The translations under genes and the position numbers were made by a program. Of a stretch of 64,000 nucleotides of DNA, positions 53,986 to 61,523 are shown piece by piece. Within the stretch, counting starts at the first letter, position 1. Every line of letters begins with the position of its first letter. Origin of the DNA: an uncultured Alphaproteobacteria bacterium (GTDB lineage Bacteria; Pseudomonadota; Alphaproteobacteria; Caulobacterales; Caulobacteraceae); NCBI GenBank assembly GCA_903909375.1, contig CAIVVM010000047.1, forward strand, positions 18,980 to 82,979, read 5' to 3'. The notes under the pieces were generated by a model. It did not search any database. It was not told the origin of the DNA and was given only the letters and a program-made list of their open reading frames with translations.

Positions 53986-55314
53986 GTGTCCATCCAAAAT
54001 CACCGCGAGACGATCGCGAAAAGCACCGGCCATCTGCTGCGGGCCGATCCCGAATTCTTCCGTTCCGTTGAAGCGCGATTTGGCGCGCTGAAGAGCAAGG
54101 GCACGCCGCATGCGGCAGACCTGCGCCGCCTCCAGGGCGAAGTCGGGGGCTGGCTCAATAAGTTGGTCGAAAAGCCCGACTGGAACAGCGCCGCTGACCA
54201 GCCTGTCTACGACGGCGCCATGGCCTGGGCGAATCTGCTGGGCGCGGAGATCGACCTGGTCATGCTGGCTGGTGCGAGTTCGCGGTCAGCGCCTGCGCGC
54301 GACGGTTGGGTCAATGCCCACACCGGCGAGCCTATCCGGATGCTGGCCCCGAAGGAGCGCCTGGCAGACCGGGATCCGCGCAATGATGACACCTCGGTCG
54401 GTGCGGTGCTGGCGGCCCTCCTGACCGGCCCGAAAAGCCCGACGATCAAGGCTGCCCTCAGCGAAGGCACCGACAGCGCCGGGGGCTTCTCGATCCCGCT
54501 CACGGTCCTGCCGGAGTTCATCGACCGGCTTCGGTCAAAGACCCAGTTCATTCAGGCCGGCGCTCGCACCGTCATCCTTGACGGGATGAAGACGCGCATC
54601 ATGCGAATCGCCACCGACCCGACTCCGGGTTGGCGGGCTGAGAACGCGGCGGTCACCGAAAGTGACCCGACGTTTGACGCCATCGACCTGGTGCCGAAAT
54701 CCCTCGCGGTCCTGGTCAAGGTTCCAATCGAGCTCTTGGCCGACTCGGTCAACGTCAACACCGCCCTCGAGCAGGCGCTGGTCGGCGCCCTGTCGGTCGA
54801 ACTGGACCGGGCCTGCCTCTTCGGGACCGGCGCGTCGAACCAGCCCCTGGGCCTATTCAACGCCAGCGCCATCAACACGGTGAGCATGGGGACGAACGGC
54901 GCGATCCCGACCAGCTACGACCAGATGCTCGACGCGCTCTACGAGCTCGAGCTGGACAATTGCGACACATCGACGGCGGGCATCTGGCATCCGCGAACCG
55001 CCCGGACATTCCGGAAGTTCAAGGACTCCACGAACCAGCCGCTGCAGCTGCCGCCGGCGCTCGTTGACCTGCCGATGCTGTCTACGACATCTATCCCGAT
55101 CACCCAGACGCAGGGCACGTCGACCGACTGTTCTACGCTGCTTGTCGGCGACTTCACGCGCGGCATTCTGGGCCTGCGGCAGGAGCTGCGAATCCAGGTG
55201 CTGAACGAGACTTATATGGGCAACCTACAGGTTGGGTTTATCGCCCACCTGCGAGCTGACGTTGCTTTCGAGCGTTCCGACGCCTTCTGCCGCATCGTGG
55301 GCATCAGGCCTTAA
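53986..55314 (+). CDS. HK97-type phage major capsid protein
   Basis: A 442-residue capsid protein. The HK97 fold region runs from about residue 160 to the end: DSAGGFSIPLTVLPEFIDRL, PGWRAENAAVTESDPTFDAI, VPIELLADSVNVNTALEQAL and DRACLFGTGASNQPLGLF are family hallmarks. The first 160 residues form a long helical and mixed extension in the place of the delta domain. I chose GTG at 53986 because AAAGGA lies eight bases upstream; GTG at 53950 would add 12 residues. It stands alone, without protease, portal or terminase genes, and ends in a strong hairpin. Confidence 0.93.
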   Translation: MSIQNHRETIAKSTGHLLRADPEFFRSVEARFGALKSKGTPHAADLRRLQGEVGGWLNKLVEKPDWNSAADQPVYDGAMAWANLLGAEIDLVMLAGASSRSAPARDGWVNAHTGEPIRMLAPKERLADRDPRNDDTSVGAVLAALLTGPKSPTIKAALSEGTDSAGGFSIPLTVLPEFIDRLRSKTQFIQAGARTVILDGMKTRIMRIATDPTPGWRAENAAVTESDPTFDAIDLVPKSLAVLVKVPIELLADSVNVNTALEQALVGALSVELDRACLFGTGASNQPLGLFNASAINTVSMGTNGAIPTSYDQMLDALYELELDNCDTSTAGIWHPRTARTFRKFKDSTNQPLQLPPALVDLPMLSTTSIPITQTQGTSTDCSTLLVGDFTRGILGLRQELRIQVLNETYMGNLQVGFIAHLRADVAFERSDAFCRIVGIRP

Positions 55315-55323
55315 GTCGCTACC

Positions 55324-55346
55324 GGGCGCCCCTCGCTGGGGCGCCC
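55324..55346 (+). terminator. Hairpin after the capsid gene
   Basis: GGGCGCCCC-TCGCT-GGGGCGCCC, nine perfect base pairs, starting nine bases after the capsid stop. No T run follows. It lies between convergent transcripts, the capsid gene and the XRE repressor. Confidence 0.6.
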
Positions 55347-55450
55347 AACCGCGTTGCGCCGGGCAAGATCCTTCGCCACCCGCAACTGTCCGTACTGTCC
55401 GTTCACTGTCCGTCCGCATCGTCACCGCGACCGGCGGCAAAGCGCCAGGC

Positions 55451-55693
55451 CTAGCCCTGCCGCCTCCGCGCATAGACCAGCGCCGCACCAGTTCGCTCCG
55501 GATCGCCCGTCAATTCGACCCCCTCGGCTTCGAACGCCGCGATGATCTTTGCGGCGGTGCTGTCCCGCGCTGCCGAACCCGCCTCGATCCGGTTGATCGT
55601 AGTCCACGCAACGCCGGAACGCTCGGCAAGCTCCCGCATCGACCATTTCAAGATGGCTCGACCGGCCCTGCAGCCCTCTGGCGTGACGTCCAT
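55451..55693 (-). CDS. XRE-family transcriptional repressor of the element
   Basis: An 80-residue Cro/C1-type protein. The helix-turn-helix is MRELAERSGVAWTTINRIEAG (about residues 18-38, quoted less one), with the following helix STAAKIIAAFEAEGVEL as usual in XRE proteins. Start at ATG 55693 is supported by AGAGGG upstream; the frame extends above but would overlap its own operators. It is transcribed against the rest of the element, as expected of a lysogeny-type repressor, and two matched palindromes lie in its upstream region. Confidence 0.87.
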   Translation of the reverse strand: MDVTPEGCRAGRAILKWSMRELAERSGVAWTTINRIEAGSAARDSTAAKIIAAFEAEGVELTGDPERTGAALVYARRRQG

Positions 55694-55724
55694 TTTCAAC
55701 CCTCTGCATTCTTCAGGTTGAAAG

Positions 55725-55738
55725 GATACAAGCGTATC
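55725..55738. promoter_or_regulatory. Operator O1 for the XRE repressor (candidate)
   Basis: GATAC-AAGC-GTATC, a perfect 5-bp palindrome around four bases, 32 bp above the repressor start. It shares the ATAC-N4-GTAT core with O2, centres 43 bp apart. Confidence 0.65.
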
Positions 55739-55767
55739 TATGTTGTTGCAATCTGGGTCGCAATATA

Positions 55768-55781
55768 CATACATGCGTATG
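55768..55781. promoter_or_regulatory. Operator O2 for the XRE repressor (candidate)
   Basis: CATAC-ATGC-GTATG, the second perfect palindrome with the same ATAC-N4-GTAT core, 86 bp before the rightward gene at 55867. Placement in the divergent gap suits control of both promoters by looping or cooperative binding. Confidence 0.65.
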
Positions 55782-55866
55782 CACAAGCTGTGTGATTCCT
55801 GATCCGCCGCCGATGCTCGCCGACATCACCCTCGGCGATAGCCCTGCACCACAAGGAGATACCGCC

Positions 55867-56337
55867 ATGACCCCAAGAGCTCACGCCATCACCGCCCCTG
55901 GTCCTGCCCCCGCCGCTGCAGCGTGCCCCGTCGCTGCGCTCGCGCGCCGGTTTACGCAGGTCCAGGATCATGATCGCGAGATCAGCCAAGCTGATCGGGA
56001 CGACGCCAGTAAACGCTACCACCTCGACCGGCTTGGGCTCGAGCTGATCGACGCCAGCGACCAGCTGGCGGCGGCGGCAGAATGGAGCGCACCTCAAAGC
56101 GCGGAAGGCATTTACTTCCAGCTTCTCTGCATCCTCTCGGAAACGCGTGAGCTCGGCGACGTGAATATGGACAGCTTCGAGCGGGTGCGGGTCCTGCGAA
56201 AGATCGCGCGCCTCGGCGCTCTTGCGCTTAACGGGCTCGAGGCCATTGGCGGCTTCGATGGCGCGGACTACGGCAAGCGCCACAAGACGACGAATATGGA
56301 CGGGTTCGAAACGGCCATGAAGCTTGCCACGGCCTAA
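55867..56337 (+). CDS. Element protein, 156 residues, unknown
   Basis: First rightward gene after the operators. AAGGAGA before ATG 55867 is an excellent ribosome site. A proline/alanine-rich N-terminus (about 1-25) precedes a helical acidic body (QDHDREISQADRDDASKRYH; FERVRVLRKIARLGALALNG). It is the likely first product of derepression. No family recognised. Confidence 0.65.
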   Translation: MTPRAHAITAPGPAPAAAACPVAALARRFTQVQDHDREISQADRDDASKRYHLDRLGLELIDASDQLAAAAEWSAPQSAEGIYFQLLCILSETRELGDVNMDSFERVRVLRKIARLGALALNGLEAIGGFDGADYGKRHKTTNMDGFETAMKLATA

Positions 56338-56379
56338 GTGAAGGTCGACGTAACTGCGAAATCGGACGTGGGGGCGGCG

Positions 56380-56401
56380 CCCTGGCGCTTGTGCGCCGGG
56401 G
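56380..56401 (+). terminator. Hairpin after the 156-residue gene
   Basis: CCCTGGCGC (56380-56388), loop TTGT, GCGCCGGGG (56393-56401): nine pairs, one of them G-T. No T run follows. It lies in the 193-base gap before the next gene. Confidence 0.4.
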
Positions 56402-56530
56402 GCTGTCATGGGGGACCGGACCGCGTCTCGCGCGCCGCCGCTTTAGCCACCAAGTTCGCGGTTCCGCTGACGACCTTGCGATAAAAACGTGAGAGTTGAC
56501 ACGGATTGAGAACCGTGGGACGGAACACGC

Positions 56531-57028
56531 ATGGAAAATCGCCTTTATCAATTCACGCCCTCCGATGCAGCCGCTCTGACGGGCGTTTCGACGGTTCAAC
56601 AGCGAGACTGGCGACGGCATGGCTACATGCCCACGCCAACTGCGGGCTGGTCGCGACATGAGGTCGAGGACCTCTGCCGGCTGCTGTTGCTCCGCCTATA
56701 CGCGCAACACGGAATTCCGCCAGGGACGAGCTTGACCTCCGTCATTCAATTGGCGCCCACCGCTGCAGCGATTTCTCGATCAATCATTGCGGGGACAGAT
56801 CGGCCAATGAAGGGCGCGGCCCGCTTCGGCTTTGTCTGGGCCAATGGAAATTTGTCGGTCGCCGATGACCTACAATCGGCGCTGGACGCGGCGAGCGTTG
56901 ATCAAAAAGCCGGACCAGTAACCATCGTCGATCTGCGGGTGGTGGCTGTTCCCTTTGGGATCAAGATCCGTAAGTGGCTCGACGATGAGTTGGGTGAAAA
57001 CCACGAGTTTGGCGAACAGGTCGATTAG
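56531..57028 (+). CDS. MerR/AlpA-like DNA-binding protein
   Basis: A 165-residue protein whose N-terminus fits a MerR-type or excisionase-like winged helix: FTPSDAAALTGVSTVQQRDWRR (turn and recognition helix, split here for length), then a wing around MPTPTAGWSRHEVEDLCRL. The rest (about 75-165) is unassigned. Elements of this kind often use AlpA/Xis proteins to trigger excision, and it lies two genes before the integrase, so that role is likely. Confidence 0.7.
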   Translation: MENRLYQFTPSDAAALTGVSTVQQRDWRRHGYMPTPTAGWSRHEVEDLCRLLLLRLYAQHGIPPGTSLTSVIQLAPTAAAISRSIIAGTDRPMKGAARFGFVWANGNLSVADDLQSALDAASVDQKAGPVTIVDLRVVAVPFGIKIRKWLDDELGENHEFGEQVD

Positions 57029-57029
57029 G

Positions 57030-57233
57030 ATGGCCCGCCGCGCCACCTTCACTCAGCTTGACGTCCAGCGCGCCGTAAGGGGCGCACGAGCGGCCGGCGT
57101 CAGCCCTGACGAACTGCGGATCGCACCGACCGGCGAGATCCGGCTGCTTTTCAGGAATCGCGAGACTTCGACGGAAACCGCGCGCGACGTCCTGGACGAG
57201 ATCGAGGGGCACTTCGGATATGACGACGACTAA
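57030..57233 (+). CDS. Small element protein, 67 residues
   Basis: Starts at ATG 57030, one base after the previous stop, and its 3' end overlaps the integrase start by 14 bp. Basic N-terminus (MARRATFTQLDVQRAVRGAR), acidic end (EIEGHFGYDDD). Such 60-70-residue proteins commonly precede tyrosine integrases in proteobacterial elements. Function unknown; a directionality factor is one possibility. Confidence 0.65.
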   Translation: MARRATFTQLDVQRAVRGARAAGVSPDELRIAPTGEIRLLFRNRETSTETARDVLDEIEGHFGYDDD

Positions 57234-58257
57234 ATCGCTGCCCAAGGGCGTGAATCTGGTCTGGAAGAAGCTGCGCACCGGCGAGCGGGTGCGATACGGC
57301 TACTATGGGCGCGGGGCAGGGGCCATCGCACTGGGTCGCGAAGGCACTCCGGAATTCTTCGCTAGGCTCGCAGATGCGATGCGGCGCGAACCCGCCAACG
57401 GCACGGTGAAAAGCCTGATCTGGCGCTACAAACAGTCGCCGGAATTCGCGCGGTTGAGCCCGAGAAGCCGGGCCGACTACATGCAGCAACTCGACCGGAT
57501 CGAGCCGAAGTTCGGCGCCCTGTCTCTTCGGGCGATGTCCGCGCGTGAGATCACCCGACACATCTGGGTCTGGCGGGACTCGATGGGCAAAGCGCCGCGC
57601 CGCGCGGACTACGCCGTTCAGGTTCTCAAGGCGCTCCTTTCCTGGGGCGTCAAGCGTGGCATCATCGACCATAACCGCGCCGCTGGCGTGGGGCGCCTCT
57701 ACACGAGCGACAGGCGCGAAAGTGTCTGGAGCGATGGGCAGATCAAGGCGTTCATGACCTCCGCGTCTGAACCGCTGCGGCGGGCGATGATGCTCGCAAT
57801 CGAAACCGGCCAACGTCAAGGCGACCTCATGGTGCTTCCGTGGGGGGCCGTTCAGTCAGGGGCAATCCGTTTGCGCCAGCAGAAGACAGGTGCGCGAGTT
57901 GTCGTGCCGATCTCGACTGAGCTGCAGGCTGTCCTCGATGCTGCGCCCCGCGACCGTTCGGTTACCATCCTGACCCGTCCAGATGGGTTGCCTTGGGACC
58001 CGAAGGGCAATGGATTCCGTGGCGCCTGGCGCGATGCCTGCAAGGCAGCAGGGGTGTCAGGCGTGACCTTCCATGACCTGCGCGGCAGCTTCGTTACCCG
58101 GCGACTGTCAGAAGGCTGGACCACTCAGGAAGTGGCTATGTGCACCGGGCATTCTCTGCGGGATCTGGCGTCTCTCGATACTTACGCCGACCGGGGCTCC
58201 GTCGCGGAGGCGTCCGCTGAGCGCATCTCAAAACGCAACCGGGAGACCGGAAAGTGA
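57220..58257 (+). CDS. int: Tyrosine site-specific integrase
   Basis: A 345-residue phage-type integrase. The catalytic set is visible: R199 (ETGQRQGDL), H285 and R288 (FHDLRGSF), H311 (TGHSLRD) and nucleophile Y322 (LDTYAD). The N-terminal part (about 60-165) is the core-binding SAM-like domain. Its 3' end lies 63 bp from attR, beside the intact tRNA-Cys, the usual place for the enzyme that made the 45-bp duplication. Complete, with no sign of decay. Confidence 0.94.
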   Translation: MTTTKSLPKGVNLVWKKLRTGERVRYGYYGRGAGAIALGREGTPEFFARLADAMRREPANGTVKSLIWRYKQSPEFARLSPRSRADYMQQLDRIEPKFGALSLRAMSAREITRHIWVWRDSMGKAPRRADYAVQVLKALLSWGVKRGIIDHNRAAGVGRLYTSDRRESVWSDGQIKAFMTSASEPLRRAMMLAIETGQRQGDLMVLPWGAVQSGAIRLRQQKTGARVVVPISTELQAVLDAAPRDRSVTILTRPDGLPWDPKGNGFRGAWRDACKAAGVSGVTFHDLRGSFVTRRLSEGWTTQEVAMCTGHSLRDLASLDTYADRGSVAEASAERISKRNRETGK

Positions 58258-58320
58258 ACGCGTTTTGCAAACCAAGCTGCAAACCGGAAACACCCGATGC
58301 AGCTAAGTCGCTGAAAGAAT

Positions 58321-58365
58321 TTGGAGGCCTGACCGGGAATCGAACCCGGGTGCACGGATTTGCAG
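58321..58365. repeat. attR: 3' part of the intact tRNA-Cys
   Basis: 45 bases identical to attL at 51320-51364. It coincides with the 3' part of the complete tRNA-Cys on the minus strand, running from the CCA end into the anticodon loop. Marks the right border of the element. Confidence 0.95.
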
Positions 58366-58395
58366 TCCGCTACGTCACCACTCCGCCATCAGGCC
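58322..58395 (-). tRNA. tRNA-Cys (anticodon GCA), integration target
   Basis: A 74-base tRNA on the minus strand. Acceptor arms GGCCTGA and TCAGGCC pair, followed by T and an encoded CCA. The anticodon loop CTGCAAA gives GCA, and the T arm reads CCGGGTTCGATTCCCGG. The element's attR overlaps its 3' part; the gene remains whole. Confidence 0.97.
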
Positions 58396-58503
58396 GTCTA
58401 GAGCGCGCGGTGCTATCAGAAGGGCTCGCAAGCCGCAATTGCCTTCCGCCGCTGCGCCCCTATAACCCGGGGCAACGGATCGCCTATGCGACAAGGATTC
58501 CCG

Positions 58504-59067
58504 ATGGCCGATTTCGCCGCCGCTCGCCTGAACATGGTCGACAGCCAGGTGCGCACCCAGGATGTCACCGACGTGCGCCTGCACGACGTGATGGGCGCAC
58601 TCGCACGCGAGGCGTTCGTGCCGGCAGACCGCACGCACCTGGCCTATGCCGACATGGAAGTGGAATACGCGCCCGGGCGCTGGCTGCTGAAGCCGCGCGA
58701 TGTGGCCAAGCTGCTGCAGGCGCTGCGCCCCATGCCCGGCGAGCGGGCGCTGGCTGTCAGCGCGCCCTATGCGGCGGCGGTGATGAAGGCCCTGGGGCTT
58801 GTGGTGGTCGAGGTTGAGGCCGGCGGCGACCTGCCGACGGGCGAGTTCGATATCGTGGTCTGCGAAGGCGCCGTGGCCGACGCCCCCGAGACCTGGCGCT
58901 CCAGGGTGGCGATCGGGGGGCGGCTTGGTGTGGTGGAACGCACCGGGCCGGTCGGCAAGGCCAGCCTCTACGTCCGGGCGGCCGATGGCATGGGGCGGCG
59001 GGAACTCTTTGACTGCTTCGTCCCGATCATGGCGGGCTTCGAACCGAAACACAGCTTTGCCTTGTAG
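58504..59067 (+). CDS. PCMT-like protein with a degenerate SAM site
   Basis: A 187-residue homologue of protein-L-isoaspartate O-methyltransferase. The start (MADFAAARLNMVDSQVRTQDVTD, in part) and REAFVPADR are clearly PCMT-like, but the SAM-binding motif that should read like VLEIGTGSGYQ is here ALAVSAPYAAAV, without the glycine loop. Activity is therefore doubtful. AAGGA supports ATG 58504. It precedes the TolC-family gene and popZ in an order also known from Caulobacter. Confidence 0.8.
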   Translation: MADFAAARLNMVDSQVRTQDVTDVRLHDVMGALAREAFVPADRTHLAYADMEVEYAPGRWLLKPRDVAKLLQALRPMPGERALAVSAPYAAAVMKALGLVVVEVEAGGDLPTGEFDIVVCEGAVADAPETWRSRVAIGGRLGVVERTGPVGKASLYVRAADGMGRRELFDCFVPIMAGFEPKHSFAL

Positions 59068-59184
59068 AGGCGTCTGAAACACAATCGAAACGCCGGCGTG
59101 AAAAAAGCTTAAGGTGACGGGGCTTGGTCAAGACGGCAGACGCATGCCAATAGAGGACGTCTCTCGCGAGATCGGGGATAGAGT

Positions 59185-60735
59185 ATGTCTATGACTTTCC
59201 GTGGCCGCCTGCTGGCTGCGACCTTGTGTGTCAGTGCTTTGGCCGCGCCCGCGGGCGCCGAGACCTTGGCTGACGCCATCGCGCTGGCCTACCAGAACAA
59301 CCCGACGCTGCAGGCTCAACGGGCCTCCCAGCGCGCGCTGGACGAGAACTATGTGCAGGCCCGTTCCGGATGGCGGCCGACGTTGGGCCTTCAGGTGACG
59401 TCAAACTGGGCCGAGACCCAGACCCCGATCGCGGGGCGCGGCGTGGATCTGAACGGCGACGGCGTGCCTGACAGCTTTGGCTCCGGAGGTGTGCGGCGAA
59501 GCAACCGCGGCCAGGCCGGCATCAGCTTCAATCAGCCGCTATGGACCGGCGGCAGGGTGGCCGCGTCGGTCAACGCCGCCAACGCCGATGTTCTGGCCGG
59601 CCGCGAGAGTTTGCGCAGGACCGAATCCGTGGTTCTGGCCCAGGTGATCCAGGCCTACGCCGACACCCGCCGCGACCAGGAATCTCTGCGGATCCGTCAG
59701 GAGAACGTCAACGTCCTGACCCGCCAGCTCCAGGAATCACAGGCCCGGTTTGAGGTGGGCGAGATCACTCGCACTGACGTGGCGCAATCCCAGGCGCGTC
59801 TGGCGCAGGCCCAGTCTCTCTATCAGTCCGCCTTCGCCCAGCTGGCGATCACACGGGCCGGCTACACCACCCTGGTGGGGCAGAGCCCCGGTGATCTCGC
59901 TCCGGAACCCTCACTGGCCTACATGCTGCCGACCGATCCGGACGAGGCCTACAAGATCGCCGAGGAATTCAGCCCCCAGCTCCGCGCCCAGCAGTTCGCC
60001 GAGCAGGCAAGCCGCGCCCGCATCGCCGGCGCCCGGGCCGAACGGATGCCCAGCGTCTCCGCCAATGTCACCGTGGGCCACTCCGGCCTGATTGATCCCT
60101 TTGATCCCCGCGACAACTTCGGCCGCAGTGTCAGTGCCACCGTCACCGCCACCGTCCCGATCTATTCCGGCGGTCTGGTCTCCTCGCGCATCCGCCAGTC
60201 GGTGGAACGCAACAACGCCGACCGGATCACGGTTGAGGGCGTCCGCCGCACCGTGATGCAGGGCGTCACCCAGTTCTGGAGCCAGCTGATCGCCGCCCGC
60301 GCCAACATCGCCTCCAGCGAGCTGCAGGTCGGCGCGGCGCGGATCGCCGCCGAGGGTACGCGCCAGGAACAGCAGGTCGGCCTGCGTACCACGCTGGACG
60401 TCCTCAACGCCGAACAGGAACTGCGCCAGGCGGAACTGAACCAGGTCAGCTCGCGCCGCGATGAATATGTGGCGGCCGCCAACATGCTGGCCACCATGGG
60501 GCGCCTCGAAGCCCGCAACCTCGTGCCTTCGGTGCCGCAGTACGATGCGGCGAAGAATTTCCGCAAACTGCGCATGACCTGGGGCTGGGTGCCCTGGGAA
60601 GAGCCGGTGGATATCATTGACCAGTACCTGACCGCCTGGCCCTCCAGCAAACCTGTCTCAAAGTCCTCAGAGCCGACCGCCACGCCGGGGTTGCAGCCGG
60701 CGCCGACGGTGACTATGTCTCCCACCACGCGCTGA
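59185..60735 (+). CDS. tolC: TolC family outer-membrane export channel
   Basis: A 516-residue outer-membrane factor. Signal peptide ends APAGA|ET near residue 26. The two structural repeats of TolC are seen, beginning ETLADAIALAYQNNPTLQAQ (about 26-45) and DPDEAYKIAEEFSPQLRAQQ (about 251-270), with the coiled-coil segments QESLRIRQENVNVLTRQLQ and its later counterpart. A Pro/Ser/Thr-rich tail ends the chain. Caulobacter RsaF proteins of this kind serve S-layer export and drug efflux. It could serve the RND pump at 34611. Confidence 0.93.
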   Translation: MSMTFRGRLLAATLCVSALAAPAGAETLADAIALAYQNNPTLQAQRASQRALDENYVQARSGWRPTLGLQVTSNWAETQTPIAGRGVDLNGDGVPDSFGSGGVRRSNRGQAGISFNQPLWTGGRVAASVNAANADVLAGRESLRRTESVVLAQVIQAYADTRRDQESLRIRQENVNVLTRQLQESQARFEVGEITRTDVAQSQARLAQAQSLYQSAFAQLAITRAGYTTLVGQSPGDLAPEPSLAYMLPTDPDEAYKIAEEFSPQLRAQQFAEQASRARIAGARAERMPSVSANVTVGHSGLIDPFDPRDNFGRSVSATVTATVPIYSGGLVSSRIRQSVERNNADRITVEGVRRTVMQGVTQFWSQLIAARANIASSELQVGAARIAAEGTRQEQQVGLRTTLDVLNAEQELRQAELNQVSSRRDEYVAAANMLATMGRLEARNLVPSVPQYDAAKNFRKLRMTWGWVPWEEPVDIIDQYLTAWPSSKPVSKSSEPTATPGLQPAPTVTMSPTTR

Positions 60736-60815
60736 ACGGCAGATAACGGGAAAATTGCAGGATCGCCCGCGCGCGCTTAGGGTCCTGAAAGCGACTCAAC
60801 CGTGGCGGCCGACAA

Positions 60816-61391
60816 ATGTCTGAAGCGTCTTCTCAAGAACCGACCATGGAAGAGATCCTGGCGTCGATCCGTCGGATTATCTCCGAGGACGAAACGCCTG
60901 GTGCTGAGGGAGAGGCGCCGGTCGTGGAGGCGCCTGTCGCTGTGGCCGAGCCAGCGCCGGAACCTGAGCCCGCCCCTCAGCCTGTTGCTGAGGCTCCGCC
61001 TGCACCCGTAGCTGCCCCTGTGGTGAGCGCTCCCGCACCCCCACCTGTGCTGGCCGTCGAGGAGGAGGAGGAAGAGGAGGAGCTCGAACTCACCCAGAAG
61101 CTCGACACCCTGGGCGACCTGGACATCATGGTCGCCGTGGAACCTGCGCCGCCGCAGGCCCAGCCCGTCGCCGCCCTTGTCAGCGAAACCGTAGCCGCCG
61201 CCGCCGCCGCCAGCTTCGGCCATCTCTCTGCCAGTATCGCCATGCCGCCGTACGGCCTCACCCTCGACGACGTGGTGCGCGAGATGCTGCGCCCGCTGCT
61301 CCAGCAGTGGCTGGACGCCAATCTGCCCACAATCGTCCAGGAAGCAGTCCAGGCCGAGGTCGACCGCATCGCCCGCAGCCGGGTACGCTAG
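60816..61391 (+). CDS. popZ: Cell pole-organising protein PopZ
   Basis: Self-assembles into a polar matrix that anchors the ParB-parS centromere and recruits polar signalling proteins. The 191-residue protein has the conserved N-terminal helix EEILASIRRIISED (about 12-25) that binds client proteins, then a long acidic, proline-rich disordered linker with an eight-glutamate run (about residues 83-90), and the C-terminal assembly helices (TLDDVVREMLRPLLQQWLD and TIVQEAVQAEVDRIA, about 149-187). C. crescentus PopZ is 177 residues. It lies next to valS, as in Caulobacter. Confidence 0.95.
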   Translation: MSEASSQEPTMEEILASIRRIISEDETPGAEGEAPVVEAPVAVAEPAPEPEPAPQPVAEAPPAPVAAPVVSAPAPPPVLAVEEEEEEEELELTQKLDTLGDLDIMVAVEPAPPQAQPVAALVSETVAAAAAASFGHLSASIAMPPYGLTLDDVVREMLRPLLQQWLDANLPTIVQEAVQAEVDRIARSRVR

Positions 61392-61404
61392 CAGCCCGGA
61401 CCCT

Positions 61405-61458
61405 ACCTCCCCCACAACGTGGCGGGAGGGGAACCGCCCGCCGCTGCGCGGGGGAGGT
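61405..61458. repeat. Short palindromic intergenic repeat, relative of 50355-50545
   Basis: Starts ACCTCCCCC and ends GGGGGAGGT, 9-bp terminal inverted repeats 36 bases apart. The inner part GGCGGGAGGGG-ACCGC matches the left arm of the larger element, with a different spacer. It lies in the popZ-valS gap, where it may act as a terminator. Confidence 0.75.
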
Positions 61459-61523
61459 AAAGCGCTTCCGGGACGCCTCGCCTGGATGTATTCCACCCGC
61501 TCACCTCAGATCGACCCCCGACC

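Larger units (their letters stand above)
51320..58365. mobile_element. 7-kb integrative element in tRNA-Cys, candidate capsid-carrying phage satellite
   Basis: Bounded by 45-bp direct repeats (attL 51320-51364, attR 58321-58365), with a tyrosine integrase next to the intact tRNA-Cys. Order: three small coupled genes with winged-helix character, a repeat-containing ORF, a 137-aa protein, an A+T-rich gap, an HK97-like major capsid gene, a minus-strand XRE repressor with paired operators, two regulators or unknowns, a 67-aa protein and the integrase. Terminase, portal, full-length protease, tail and lysis genes are absent. The layout fits a phage satellite that would borrow a helper's packaging and tail; a decayed prophage is the alternative. 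Confidence 0.8.
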
